A DNA stretch of 64,000 bases from Arthrobacter alkaliphilus (GCF_021483235.1 NZ_JAKEEC010000004.1:62001-126000); one strand, 5' to 3'. Shown: positions 26,154-34,980, counted from the first letter of the stretch. Translations and numbers: made by a program. The notes: a model not told the origin generated them from the letters alone.

Positions 26154-27638
26154 ATGGCCGCGGCGGACGTGAACGCAATAGGACTGCCGCTACCGGCAGT
26201 CAAGGGAATCGGGCGACCCCGGATTCTGGCGGGGCTGGTCCTGGCCCTGCTGCTGCCCTCCGCGATCGAAGCCATGGTCTTCGCGCTGGATTACCGGAAC
26301 TTCGCGATGATCATGCTCTTCCAACTGGCCGTCTCCGCCGCCGTTGCCGCAATCGGGGGATTGTGGCCGGCCGTGGTGTCCGCCGTCCTGGGCAGCATGC
26401 TGTTGAACTACTTCTCGGCCGAACCCGTGGGCTCCCTCTCCATCGCCGACCCCGCCACGCTTCTCACCCTGGTCATCTTCCTTGCGGTGGCCTGCGGCGT
26501 GGCGCTCGCCGTCGGTTTGGCGACGCGGCGAGCCCAGGAAGCCGCGCACTCCGGGGCCGAGGCGAGGGCCCTGAGCGAATTGGCCCTCCGTATCCTGAGT
26601 TCGGACGGCAGCCTCGAGTCATTCCTGGACAAGATCCGCGTGAACCTCGGCATGGAAGCGGTGACGCTGCTCTCCACGTTTGACTCGCCGGACGCCCCAG
26701 GCCCGGCGTGGAAGGTCGTTGCAAGCTCCGGGATCCAGCCGCCGGTGAACCGTGCGGCCGCCGACCACGCCGCCGTCGTCGATCGCAACTACACCCTCCT
26801 GCTGCGCGGCGGACCCCTCTCCGAGCAGCACCGCCGCATGCTCGCCGCCTTCGGCGCCTTCGTGGTGGCGGTGCGTGAGCGCCAGCAGTTGGTCAAGAGC
26901 AGGCAGGACAACGCGCGCCTGGCGGAAGGCAACAAAATGCGGACTTCCATCCTCCGCGCCGTCTCCCATGATCTCCGAACTCCTCTGGCGGGCATCAAGC
27001 TTGCCGTCAGCAGCCTGCGCCAGGAAAACGTGACCTTTGCCCCCGAGGAAGAGCGCGAACTCTTGGCCACCATCGAGGACTACGCGGACCGCTTGGACCA
27101 CTTGGTGGACAATTTGCTGGACATGTCCCGTATCACCGCGGATGCCGTGAACCCGCTGCTGCGTGGACTGGGCTGGCACCAGATCCTGCCGGAGGCTTTG
27201 CGCGGGGTGCCCGAGGAGCGCATCCGCAACGAGCTGCCGGCCAACCTTCCCTATATAGAGGCCGACGCCGGGATGCTGGAACGCGTCGTGGCGAACCTCG
27301 TGGAGAACGCGGTGAAATACGCGCCTGATTCCGATGTTGTCCTGGTGGCGCGGACCGGCGGGGGCATCATGGCGGGTGGCCGGCCGGCAAGCGAACTGCG
27401 GGTGATGGACCATGGCTTGGGGATCGCCCCCGCGTCCGTGATGGAGCTTTTCCAGCCTTTCCAGCGGCTTGACGATTCTCCATCCAGCCGGGACGGCCGC
27501 AGCGGAATCGGCCTGGGACTCGCTGTCGCCAAGGGATTCACCGAGGCCATGGGCGGTACGCTCATGGCGGAGGCGACGCCGGGAGGCGGGCTGACCATGG
27601 TGGTCACCCTCCCTTTGTGGACGGGAGAACGGCCATGA
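26154..27638 (+). CDS. KdpD-like sensor histidine kinase lacking the N-terminal Kdp sensor
   Basis: 494 residues. Four membrane segments at about 24-120 form a DUF4118-type bundle, as in the centre of KdpD. A GAF-like region follows, then the dimerisation H box AVSHDLRTPLAG with H272, then the ATPase domain (VANLVENAVKYAPD, GRSGIGLGLAVAKG). Full KdpD proteins have around 850-900 residues with a KdpD and Usp domain in front; both are absent here. It overlaps the response regulator by 4 bases. No kdpFABC genes are in the window, so potassium control is unproven. Confidence 0.9.
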   Translation: MAAADVNAIGLPLPAVKGIGRPRILAGLVLALLLPSAIEAMVFALDYRNFAMIMLFQLAVSAAVAAIGGLWPAVVSAVLGSMLLNYFSAEPVGSLSIADPATLLTLVIFLAVACGVALAVGLATRRAQEAAHSGAEARALSELALRILSSDGSLESFLDKIRVNLGMEAVTLLSTFDSPDAPGPAWKVVASSGIQPPVNRAAADHAAVVDRNYTLLLRGGPLSEQHRRMLAAFGAFVVAVRERQQLVKSRQDNARLAEGNKMRTSILRAVSHDLRTPLAGIKLAVSSLRQENVTFAPEEERELLATIEDYADRLDHLVDNLLDMSRITADAVNPLLRGLGWHQILPEALRGVPEERIRNELPANLPYIEADAGMLERVVANLVENAVKYAPDSDVVLVARTGGGIMAGGRPASELRVMDHGLGIAPASVMELFQPFQRLDDSPSSRDGRSGIGLGLAVAKGFTEAMGGTLMAEATPGGGLTMVVTLPLWTGERP

Positions 27639-28309
27639 GCCTCGTGCTGATCGTCGAGGATGAGGCCCAGATTGCCCGGGCAATGCAAATCAATCTCCAC
27701 GCCCACGGCTACCGGGCCATCAGCGTCGGCAACGGCGCAGACGCGCTCAAGGCGGCGGCCCAGCAGCCCGTGGACATCGTGGTGCTCGATCTTGGCCTGC
27801 CCGACATGGACGGCGTGGACGTGATCAAAGGCATCCGCGGTTGGAGCACCATGCCCATTATCGTGTTGTCCGCCCGGCACGGCTCGGAAGACAAAGTGGA
27901 GGCCCTCGACGCCGGGGCCGATGACTACATGACCAAGCCCTTCGGCCTGGACGAACTCCTGGCCAGGCTCCGCGCGGCCTCGAGGCGGGCAGCGCCCCGG
28001 CATGAAGCGCCGACGCTCGAGACCGCCGATTTCCTGGTTGACCTGGCCGGAAAGAGGATCACCAAAGACGGCGCCGAAGTCCGTTTGACGCCCACGGAAT
28101 GGAACATCCTGGAATTACTGGTGCGCAATGCGGGACGGTTGGTCAGCCAGCAGCAGCTCCTTACCCAAGTCTGGGGACAGGCCTACGCCAAAGAGACCCA
28201 GTACCTGCGGGTCTACATTGCCCAGCTCCGGCGCAAGCTCGAACGTGACCCGGCACAGCCGCGCCATCTCCACACCGAGGCCGGCATGGGATATCGCTTC
28301 GATCCGTAG
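27635..28309 (+). CDS. KdpE-like OmpR-family response regulator
   Basis: 224 residues from ATG at 27635, which overlaps the kinase stop as ATGA. The receiver domain has phospho-acceptor D52 in VLDLGLPDMDG and the conserved lysine in DYMTKPFGLDELLAR. The C-terminal winged helix reads RLTPTEWNILELLVRNAGRLVSQQQLL... QYLRVYIAQLRRKLE, very like KdpE. It is the partner of the kinase just upstream. Confidence 0.94.
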   Translation: MSLVLIVEDEAQIARAMQINLHAHGYRAISVGNGADALKAAAQQPVDIVVLDLGLPDMDGVDVIKGIRGWSTMPIIVLSARHGSEDKVEALDAGADDYMTKPFGLDELLARLRAASRRAAPRHEAPTLETADFLVDLAGKRITKDGAEVRLTPTEWNILELLVRNAGRLVSQQQLLTQVWGQAYAKETQYLRVYIAQLRRKLERDPAQPRHLHTEAGMGYRFDP

Positions 28310-28330
28310 TTGCGTACGTAGACTGTTGTC

Positions 28331-28993
28331 ATGGAAACCGCATCGTTGCTTGCTGTCTGCCGGGTACACGAGCTCCTCCCCGATCCCGAGGGGTCGGTAG
28401 GAGTGACGGCCATTGACAAGCGCCCCGTTGACGGTCCGGTGAAGGTCCACAAGCTGGGAATCCACGGGGACATCCAGGCCAGCCGGATTCACCACGGCGG
28501 CGAGGACCAGGCACTTTACGCCTACTCGCAGGCCGATGCCGACTACTGGGCGAAGGAACTGCAGCGGGACATGCCCGCCGGGATCTTCGGGGAGAACCTC
28601 CGCGTTGCCGGGATCGAGACCAGCGGCGCCGTGATCGGCGAACGATGGAAGATCGGCCTGGACGTCGAAGTCGAGGTCACCTCCCCGCGCGTGCCGTGCG
28701 CAACGTTCCAGCGCCGCATGAATGAACCGCAGTGGGTCAAGCGATTCACCGACGCAGGGCGGGTGGGTACCTACCTGCGAGTCGTGAAGACCGGCTCTAT
28801 TTCGGCCGGGGACTACATACACAAACTGTTTGTGCCGAAGCACGGCATCACGGTGGGGCAGTGGTTCAGCAACCCCAACCTCGATGACATGCAATTGCTC
28901 CTCGACGCCGAGGCTGATGGCGAAGTCCTGCTGCAGTCCGACTACCATGAGACTTTCGAGAAGCTCATGCGGCGCAACGGCGTGGACGCCTGA
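28331..28993 (+). CDS. MOSC domain protein
   Basis: 220 residues. A MOSC fold is recognisable from KVHKLGIHGDIQASRIHHGGEDQALYAYSQADADYW and MPAGIFGENLRVAGI, with the conserved cysteine in SPRVPCATFQRRM. This cysteine binds molybdenum cofactor sulfur in MOSC enzymes, and bacterial members such as YiiM/YuaD reduce N-hydroxylated substrates. It starts 21 bases after the response regulator but has no known functional link to it. Confidence 0.9.
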   Translation: METASLLAVCRVHELLPDPEGSVGVTAIDKRPVDGPVKVHKLGIHGDIQASRIHHGGEDQALYAYSQADADYWAKELQRDMPAGIFGENLRVAGIETSGAVIGERWKIGLDVEVEVTSPRVPCATFQRRMNEPQWVKRFTDAGRVGTYLRVVKTGSISAGDYIHKLFVPKHGITVGQWFSNPNLDDMQLLLDAEADGEVLLQSDYHETFEKLMRRNGVDA

Positions 28994-29064
28994 AACCGGG
29001 CTTTGTGCGCAAGCTCACCGCCGCCGTCGGCCGTTAAGTCGCCGCGGGGCCGGTCTGTGCCCTA

Positions 29065-29374
29065 CACTAGATGTATCCCCCACTCCGGAAATCCCTTTTT
29101 CCTGCCCAATTTTTGAGGCAGGACTGGTCAGTGTTGGGGCCCGCAAAATGTGTGTGGGCAGTTTCATAGGGAGAGCCGGGCGAAGAAAACGCTGTACAGA
29201 CTGCTGAGATAGCAGCCAAGAGATGCAGCGGGAAGTCCTGCCATGGGATTGCGACAGCGCCGGACTTCTTGCGAGCACCAGAGCCTCCTGGTTCTTTTGC
29301 CCGCAACGTGTACTGCGGCCAAGCCCAACCGGGCCGCGCCGACTGGCCCCCTATGGATGAGGAACCCTTCCCAC
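29065..29374 (+). promoter_or_regulatory. Long structured leader before the DEAD-box helicase
   Basis: A TACACT -10-like hexamer at about 29062 would give a 5' leader of roughly 300 nt. It contains several hairpins: CCTGCC/GGCAGG at 29101-29122, a GCCC/GGGC pair around 29140-29160, and GAAGTCC/GGACTTC at 29232-29268. No conserved riboswitch was recognised. Long structured leaders are common on cold-induced and autoregulated helicase genes. No convincing gene lies in the interval. Confidence 0.45.
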
Positions 29375-31444
29375 ATGCCCGAAAACCTTAACGACCCGTT
29401 CGCCGCCGAGTCTGCCGAAGCAGCAGAGACCGCCGTCGAGGGCACCGAAACCGCACCCGCCGAGTTCATCGAGGCTGCGGCGCCCGCTGAGGCTCCGGCC
29501 TCCGCCAAGGCCGAATCACCTGTCGACGACGAGGAAGAGGGCATCCGCTTCGTCGACCTCGGAATCGACCCCCGTGTCCTGGCCGCGCTGCAGGACGTCG
29601 GTTACGAGAAGCCGTCTCCGATCCAGGCAGCAACCATTCCGCTGCTCCTCGAAGGCCGCGACGTGGTCGGCCTCGCCCAGACCGGTACCGGTAAGACTGC
29701 GGCATTCGCAGTACCGGCACTGTCCCGCCTGGCCGAACTCCACGACCTCAACGGCCCGTCCCGCAAGACCCAGGCCCTGGTCCTCGCTCCGACGCGCGAG
29801 CTTGCGCTCCAGGTTGCCGAGGCCTTCACCTCCTACGCCAAGCACATCGATGACTTCACGGTTCTCCCGGTCTACGGTGGCTCCGCCTACGGCCCGCAGC
29901 TTGCAGGCCTGCGCCGCGGTGCACAGGTTGTTGTCGGTACCCCTGGCCGCGTCATCGACCACATTGCCAAGGGCTCCCTGGACCTGTCCGAGCTGCAGTA
30001 CCTCGTCTTGGACGAAGCCGACGAGATGCTCCGCATGGGCTTCGCCGAGGACGTTGAGCAGATCTTCCAGCAGACCCCGGAGGACCGCCAGGTTGCGCTC
30101 TTCTCTGCCACGATGCCGGGCCAGATCCGCCGCATGTCCAAGCAGTACCTGAACGACCCCGCCGAGATCTCGGTCAAGTCCAAGACCACCACGGGCGCCA
30201 ACACCCGCCAGCGGTACCTGCAGATCATGGGCCCGCACAAGCTCGATGCCCTGACCCGCATCCTCGAGGTGGAAGAGTTCGACGGCGTTATCGCCTTCGT
30301 GCGGACCAAGATGGCTACCGAGGACCTGGCTGACAAGCTGAAGTCCCGCGGCTTCCAGGCTGCCGCCATCAACGGTGACATCCCGCAGCAGCAGCGCGAG
30401 CGGACTGTTGACGCGCTGAAGGAAGGCCGCATCGACATCCTGGTGGCCACCGACGTCGCGGCCCGTGGCCTTGACGTTGACCGCATCAGCCACGTCATCA
30501 ACTACGACATCCCGCACGACACCGAGTCTTACGTCCACCGCATCGGCCGTACCGGCCGCGCCGGGCGTAGCGGCGATGCCATCCTGTTCATGACCCCGCG
30601 GGAGAAGTACCTGCTGCGTTCGATCGAGCGGGCCACCCGCCAGCCGGTCGAGCAGATGCACCTGCCCACGGCCGAGACGGTCAACACCTTGCGCCTCGGC
30701 AAGTTCGCGGACAAGATCACGGAGACCCTCGAATCCGAAGACGTTGCGGCGTTCCGCGACTTGATCGCTTCCTACGAAGAGGAGCACAACGTTCCGGCTT
30801 CGGAGATCGCCGCCGCGCTGGCCGTCATGGCACAGGGAGGCCAGCCGCTCCTGGTCAAGGAACTGCCGGCCGCACCGGAATTCCAGAAGCGCGAACGCTC
30901 CAAGGACGGCTTCGGATCCCGTGGACCCAGCCGTGCCCTGACCGAGGGCAACGCCACCTACCGGATCGCCGTCGGACGCCGTCAGCGCGTCCTGCCGGGT
31001 TCGATCGTTGGCGCCATTGCCAACGAAGGAGGCATCTCCTCGTCTCAAATCGGCGGCATCGACATCCGCTCGGACCACTCCCTGGTGGAGCTCCCTGCGG
31101 ACCTGAGCCCCGAGCAACTGCGTGCACTGTCCCGCACCCGGATCGGCGGCGAACTGATCCACCTCGAGCTCGACAGCGGCCGCAAGCCGGCCTCTGAGCG
31201 TGGTGGTTACTCCGGCGGTGGACGCGGTGGAAACTTCAAGGGCAACGGCGGCTTCAAGAAGGAGTTCCGTAAGTCTGATGGCGACCGCGGCGGCTACTCC
31301 GGTGGCGAGCGTTCCTCCGCCGACCGCGGCGGCCGTTCCTACAGCGAACGCAACAGCGCCAGCGCGGGCAGCTACGGCGACCGTGGCGGACGCAAGCCGC
31401 GCACCGGCGGCGACCGCGATTTCAACCGCAAGGGCAAGTGGTAA
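29375..31444 (+). CDS. deaD: DEAD-box ATP-dependent RNA helicase (DeaD/CsdA type)
   Basis: 689 residues from ATG at 29375; the ORF is open for 44 more codons upstream but these lie in the leader. The Q motif GYEKPSPIQ, Walker A AQTGTGKT (101-108), PTRELALQ, the DEAD box at 213-216, SAT, and HRIGRTGRAG are all present. A DbpA-type RNA-binding domain follows (about 545-625, TYRIAVGRRQRVLPGSIVGAIANEGG). The last 70 residues are Gly/Arg/Ser-rich (GGYSGG, DRGG repeats), a disordered RNA-binding tail. It remodels RNA in ribosome assembly or decay. Own terminator follows. Confidence 0.96.
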   Translation: MPENLNDPFAAESAEAAETAVEGTETAPAEFIEAAAPAEAPASAKAESPVDDEEEGIRFVDLGIDPRVLAALQDVGYEKPSPIQAATIPLLLEGRDVVGLAQTGTGKTAAFAVPALSRLAELHDLNGPSRKTQALVLAPTRELALQVAEAFTSYAKHIDDFTVLPVYGGSAYGPQLAGLRRGAQVVVGTPGRVIDHIAKGSLDLSELQYLVLDEADEMLRMGFAEDVEQIFQQTPEDRQVALFSATMPGQIRRMSKQYLNDPAEISVKSKTTTGANTRQRYLQIMGPHKLDALTRILEVEEFDGVIAFVRTKMATEDLADKLKSRGFQAAAINGDIPQQQRERTVDALKEGRIDILVATDVAARGLDVDRISHVINYDIPHDTESYVHRIGRTGRAGRSGDAILFMTPREKYLLRSIERATRQPVEQMHLPTAETVNTLRLGKFADKITETLESEDVAAFRDLIASYEEEHNVPASEIAAALAVMAQGGQPLLVKELPAAPEFQKRERSKDGFGSRGPSRALTEGNATYRIAVGRRQRVLPGSIVGAIANEGGISSSQIGGIDIRSDHSLVELPADLSPEQLRALSRTRIGGELIHLELDSGRKPASERGGYSGGGRGGNFKGNGGFKKEFRKSDGDRGGYSGGERSSADRGGRSYSERNSASAGSYGDRGGRKPRTGGDRDFNRKGKW

Positions 31445-31470
31445 GCAGGACTAGTTCCTGGGTTTTCCCG

Positions 31471-31506
31471 CCAGGGGCCGGCTTTCGAGCCGGCCCCTGG
31501 CTGTTT
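31471..31506 (+). terminator. Terminator of deaD
   Basis: CCAGGGGCCGGCT-TTCG-AGCCGGCCCCTGG, a perfect 13-bp stem with a stable tetraloop, followed by CTGTTT. Confidence 0.92.
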
Positions 31507-31843
31507 AAAGCTGTTATTGGGGCCGGGCGGGTTCGGGCATTCCTGGCCGCAGCGTATTCCCCGGTTTTGCCGGCCCAGAGGTCCAAAAATGCCCCACGCG
31601 CCGTGTCGCAAGCCCCTTTCCAACCCAAACCTGGGGAGGACCGTCCGGGCACGACGACGGCCCGTCAGGGCACGGCGACGCCGGTCCTCTAATCGCGGCG
31701 ACGCGGATGCTCCGGACGTGCCTGACTCAGTCGGTTTAATGCCCAAGAATCCGGGACGGAAGCAACTTATGTCGGTGCCGTTTTTCCCCGTCCTGCCGCC
31801 GATTTGTGGCCTGAGAAATCGTCGGGTAGAGTATTTACTCGTT
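31507..31843. other. Intergenic, no supported feature
   Basis: About 340 bases between the deaD terminator and tRNA-Thr. Short open frames exist on both strands but none has a ribosome site or a recognisable product. The segment 31640-31690 has a loose GGCACGRCGACG repetition. A promoter for the tRNA presumably lies just before 31844. Confidence 0.6.
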
Positions 31844-31915
31844 GCCCCCCTAGCTCAGTGGTAGAGCGCGTTCTTGGTAAGAACGAGGTCACCGGATCGA
31901 TTCCGGTGGGGGGCT
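31844..31915 (+). tRNA. tRNA-Thr (GGT)
   Basis: Complete 72-nt cloverleaf with acceptor GCCCCCC/GGGGGGC, anticodon GGT at 31876-31878 in a CGTTC/GAACG stem, and an ACCGG/CCGGT T stem. CCA is not encoded. Confidence 0.97.
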
Positions 31916-31926
31916 CTGAATGAGGG

Positions 31927-31967
31927 CCTGTGTCAAGGCGGTTTTGACCGGCTTGACACAGGTTTTT
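31927..31967 (+). terminator. Terminator of tRNA-Thr
   Basis: CCTGTGTCAAG and CTTGACACAGG form an 11-bp stem followed by TTTTT. Confidence 0.9.
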
Positions 31968-31976
31968 CTCATTCGT

Positions 31977-32053
31977 GGCGGTGTAGCTCAGTTGGTTAGA
32001 GCGCACGACTCATAATCGTGAGGTCGGGAGATCGAGCCTCCCCACCGCTACCA
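31977..32053 (+). tRNA. tRNA-Met (CAT), elongator type
   Basis: Complete cloverleaf, acceptor GGCGGTG/CACCGCT with one G-U pair, anticodon CAT at 32011-32013 within CACGA/TCGTG, T stem GGGAG/CTCCC, and an encoded CCA. The paired first acceptor base argues against initiator tRNA. A lysidine-modified tRNA-Ile2 cannot be fully excluded by eye. Confidence 0.9.
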
Positions 32054-32056
32054 TTT

Positions 32057-32097
32057 CAGTAGGCCAGAAGCGTTTCGCTTCTGGCCTACTGTTTTTT
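32057..32097 (+). terminator. Terminator of tRNA-Met
   Basis: CAGTAGGCCAGAAGCG and CGCTTCTGGCCTACTG form a 16-bp perfect stem with a TTT loop, followed by TTTTTT. Confidence 0.95.
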
Positions 32098-32210
32098 GAT
32101 GCGGGTCCGGAATTTTATCCCGGAAGTCTGCTGGATGCTAGCCGTAAAGATATCGTAAAGATCCTGCTGAACAGCTGGGAGCTCAGAGGTCTGCCGATAG
32201 GGTTTAGAGA

Positions 32211-32250
32211 CGCCGCCACTTGGGTTTCCCCCAATCCCCAGGTGGCGGCG
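32211..32250. repeat. Stable hairpin in intergenic DNA
   Basis: CGCCGCCAC-T-TGGG and CCCA-G-GTGGCGGCG form a 9 + 4 bp stem. There is no clear T tract. The neighbouring 300 bases (32098-32380) have no supported gene. A short direct repeat CGTAAAGAT occurs twice near 32143-32160. Confidence 0.55.
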
Positions 32251-32441
32251 CCTCCGAAGTCCGGCCTCCAGAGCCTGCGCCTCAGAGCAGGGCCTCAGGC
32301 AACCGGCTCTGCGTTCTTAGAGGAATCTTGATCTCTTCTTAATGCTTCCCTGAGGTTCGCCCTATACAGGGCCCGTTTCGTATGTCGGCTATCTCCAGTT
32401 ACGATCAGGGGGTTGTTCCCATCGAAAGGGCACCCCTGCTC

Positions 32442-32627
32442 GTGGATTTTGGCCGCTATTTCCTGGACCTTGTAGTCTTCGTCGGCATCACAGGGGTGCT
32501 GATGTGTTCCTTCCACCTGTTCGTGCTGTGGCACAAGAAGCAGAAGTACTCGAAGCTGTCGCGCCCCGACTCCCGGGCGCTGCCGGGACGCGATGCGGGA
32601 GCCCGTCCGGACCCCGCACGTATTTGA
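32442..32627 (+). CDS. Possible small single-pass membrane protein
   Basis: 61 residues if started at the GTG at 32442, with GAAAGGG 12 bases upstream; 81 residues from the ATG at 32382, which lacks a ribosome site. One strong membrane segment (FLDLVVFVGITGVLMCSFHLFVLW) is followed by a basic stop-transfer HKKQKYSK and a Pro/Arg tail. No family recognised. A competing frame exists on the opposite strand (32295-32534) but has no membrane or domain signature. Treat as tentative. Confidence 0.4.
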   Translation: MDFGRYFLDLVVFVGITGVLMCSFHLFVLWHKKQKYSKLSRPDSRALPGRDAGARPDPARI

Positions 32628-32667
32628 GATCGACCTGCAACCATCAAGCTCGCCGGAGGATCCGCTC

Positions 32668-33678
32668 CTAGTTCAGTGCGATGACCAGCATCTGGTTGGT
32701 GCCCGGGATGCATGTCTGGAGTATGGCGCGGGGAAAGCCCCCGAATACCGCGGCGACGTTGTTGGTTGTCCCGCCCTGAGGCACCTGGCCGCGGGCTGTC
32801 ACGGTGTACGTGCCGTAACCGGGGATGCTCACCGTCTCGCCGACGCCGATGCCTGAGAATCGCGCCCACCCACCGCAGAAATCATGCTCCGTGATGAACA
32901 GCGAGTACGCGTCCGTGGGGGTGAAATGGATCGGGCCGATGCAGCTATCCACAGCGGCCTGGCCGCCTGAACCCGCAACATAGATGGTCCGCACCGCGCG
33001 GGCAGGAGCGGGGGCAGGAGCGGGAGCAGGAGCAGGAACAGGCCCCGGAGCAGGGGCGGCCGGTGCCGCGGGTGCCGGAGCCGCAGCCACCGGAGGTCCC
33101 GTCAGCTTCAGCACCTGGCCCGGCACAATCACGGAATACGCGCCGAGCCCATTGGCAGCCAGCATCGCATCGACGTCGACGCCGAACCGGGCGGCTATCG
33201 AGCCAACCGTGTCGCCGCTGACCACGGTGTAGGCGTTCGTGTCGGGCGAAGGATCGGGAGCGGGAGCAGGAACAGGAGCAGGCGCTGGAGCGGGCTCAGG
33301 AGCAGGCGCAGGCGCGGGTGGAGCGGCGGCTGCTGCCGGCGCCGGTGCGGGCCCTGAGGGCGCGACGGCGGCCGGGGCCTGTTTTTGTACCGGCGCCTGC
33401 GTGATTGTCGGTGTGGGACCGCCGGCGGGTGTCGGACTGGCGACGGCCGGCGACGGCGCGGCAATCCCGGCCTCCGAAACGACGTGTGGTGCGACTGCGG
33501 CGCTCGTGCCTGTCGGATGGACATGTGCATAGTTCTGCATCGTCACGGCCGCAACGGCGACCAGTACCACGATTGCCCAAGTGGCTAGTGCTGCCTTGTA
33601 CCTGGCGGCAGTTCTTAGTCCCGCGGATATCAGGGCGAGGAAGGTGGTCCCGCCGTGTCCATACTCCTGCTGAAACAT
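32668..33678 (-). CDS. LysM protein with C-terminal sortase-like domain
   Basis: 336 residues. A basic N-terminus and one membrane segment (about 29-47) act as signal or anchor. A Pro/Ala-rich linker leads to a LysM domain at 148-193 (YTVVSGDTVGSIAARFG... IVPGQVLKL), which binds peptidoglycan. A second Pro/Ala linker joins residues 228-336. That C-terminal domain resembles a sortase beta-barrel, with H265 in ITEHDFCGGW and C323 in ILQTC, matching the TLxTC pattern. The usual arginine after the cysteine is absent: the position reads GTNQMLVIAL. Transpeptidase activity is therefore doubtful. Envelope location is likely. Confidence 0.8.
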   Translation of the reverse strand: MFQQEYGHGGTTFLALISAGLRTAARYKAALATWAIVVLVAVAAVTMQNYAHVHPTGTSAAVAPHVVSEAGIAAPSPAVASPTPAGGPTPTITQAPVQKQAPAAVAPSGPAPAPAAAAAPPAPAPAPEPAPAPAPVPAPAPDPSPDTNAYTVVSGDTVGSIAARFGVDVDAMLAANGLGAYSVIVPGQVLKLTGPPVAAAPAPAAPAAPAPGPVPAPAPAPAPAPARAVRTIYVAGSGGQAAVDSCIGPIHFTPTDAYSLFITEHDFCGGWARFSGIGVGETVSIPGYGTYTVTARGQVPQGGTTNNVAAVFGGFPRAILQTCIPGTNQMLVIALN

Positions 33679-33706
33679 GTCAGTTCCCCGTAGCTCTTCG
33701 TTTTTG

Positions 33707-33728
33707 GGGCCGGCCGGTTGGCCGGCCC
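33707..33728 (-). promoter_or_regulatory. GC-rich hairpin in the leader of the LysM gene
   Basis: GGGCCGGCC-N4-GGCCGGCCC lies 29 bases upstream of the LysM start codon. On the transcribed strand it is followed by an A tract, not a T tract, so it is not a terminator. It may be a leader structure. Confidence 0.4.
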
Positions 33729-33729
33729 G

Positions 33730-34228
33730 GGAAGTGATACGCAGGCGCTGGTTGAGACCCGTTTGCTTAAATGCGCAGCACCGAGGAAGCTCTCATTTCC
33801 GACCATTTCGAACAGGTCCTTCACCGGATGTAAGCCAGCTATTTGGATAAGTCCATCAATGAGATTTACGAAATGAGATATTCCTTTTTCCTGCTGCAGG
33901 TGATTTGAGTGTAGGAATGGGAAATTTACTCCACACGAGTGGGTGCCACTTGCTTTTATTTCCGGCCGCCCGCCAAACACTCGCAAGCCTTTCGGTCCGA
34001 GTGGGGGTGTCCGGAAGGCTTGGTATCGCGGCGTTCCGGGTCGTGTTGCCGGTTTTGTTTAACCAAGGCTGCTTAGGAATTAGTAGTCATATTTTTTCCC
34101 GGACGCGACAAATTCAGCAATTAGTTCCGAAGATGCGAAAAGGTTATTTTCCGCGCGTTTATCCATGTGTCGGGCCGACCTGACCACGCACTTGACCCCG
34201 CACTTGACCACTGCGACAGAATGGGTCC
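33730..34228. other. AT-rich intergenic stretch
   Basis: About 500 bases without a supported gene. From about 33780 to 34170 the composition is visibly richer in A and T than the rest of the window. Two overlapping frames (33905-34183 plus, 33630-33986 minus) have no ribosome site or domain. A short direct repeat CGCACTTGACC lies just before the next gene. It may be a decayed remnant or a promoter-rich region for the LysM gene. Confidence 0.5.
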
Positions 34229-34885
34229 ATGAGTCGGATCGCAATCATCGGCGGCCACGGCAAGGTGGCCTTGCAACTGTCCCGCATCCTGAGCAGCGAA
34301 GGTCACGCCGTCACTTCCTTCATCCGGAATCCGGCACACGCCCCCGATGTTGAAGCGACGGGCGCCCTTCCGGTAGTACTCGACGTCGAGAATTCGACGA
34401 CGGCGGAGATCGCCGCTGCGCTTGACGGCCACGAAGCCATGGTCTGGTCTGCCGGGGCAGGCGGGGGCAACCCGGAACGTACGTACGCCGTAGACAGGGA
34501 CGCCGCGATCCGATCAATGGACGCCGCGGCGCAAACCGGCGTGGCCCGCTATGTGATGGTGTCCTATCTCGGCGCCGGGCCCGGCCATGGCGTTCCCGCG
34601 GACAACAGCTTCTACGCCTACGCAGAAGCCAAAGCCGCGGCGGACCAGTACCTTCGCGCAACCGATCTCGAGTGGACGATCCTCGGCCCAGGCACACTGA
34701 CCGGCAACCCGGGGTCCGGGCTCATTGAGGTCAGCCCCAAGGACCCGGGCACGGGCAGGGAAACTTCGCGGGCCAATGTTGCCCTGGTGGCCGCTGCGGC
34801 CTTGGAACTGCCGGAGACGGTCCGCCGAACCATCGAGTTCAGGGATGGTTCCGTGCCTGTGGTGGAGGCCCTCACGGCGTTGTAG
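34229..34885 (+). CDS. NAD(P)H-binding atypical SDR protein
   Basis: 218 residues. The Rossmann start IAIIGGHGKVALQLSRILSSEGHAV carries the atypical-SDR glycine pattern, and YVMVSYLGAG, AKAAADQYLRATDLEWTILGPGTL are the NmrA/HSCARG-like (YwnB/YtfG-type) features. The YxxxK pair is reduced to YAYAEAK. Such proteins act as small reductases or redox sensors in the cytosol. It stands alone, 96 bases before the antiporter. Confidence 0.9.
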   Translation: MSRIAIIGGHGKVALQLSRILSSEGHAVTSFIRNPAHAPDVEATGALPVVLDVENSTTAEIAAALDGHEAMVWSAGAGGGNPERTYAVDRDAAIRSMDAAAQTGVARYVMVSYLGAGPGHGVPADNSFYAYAEAKAAADQYLRATDLEWTILGPGTLTGNPGSGLIEVSPKDPGTGRETSRANVALVAAAALELPETVRRTIEFRDGSVPVVEALTAL

Positions 34886-34980
34886 CTCGCCCCGCCGGGA
34901 TATGTTGGTAGGGCTAGGCCTCAGCATGTGCCCGGAACGCGGCAGGTGCTGGACATCGCGAGTATGGGGAAATCGGATAC

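Noticed and set aside
32295..32534. Minus-strand 79-codon ORF opposite the small membrane protein
   Set aside because: GTG start without ribosome site and no recognisable domain; the plus-strand frame has a membrane segment.
33679..33990. c-di-AMP (ydaO-type) riboswitch in front of the LysM gene
   Set aside because: Such riboswitches often precede wall-hydrolase genes, and a GGGGAAC occurs at the start, but the conserved core segments could not be found.
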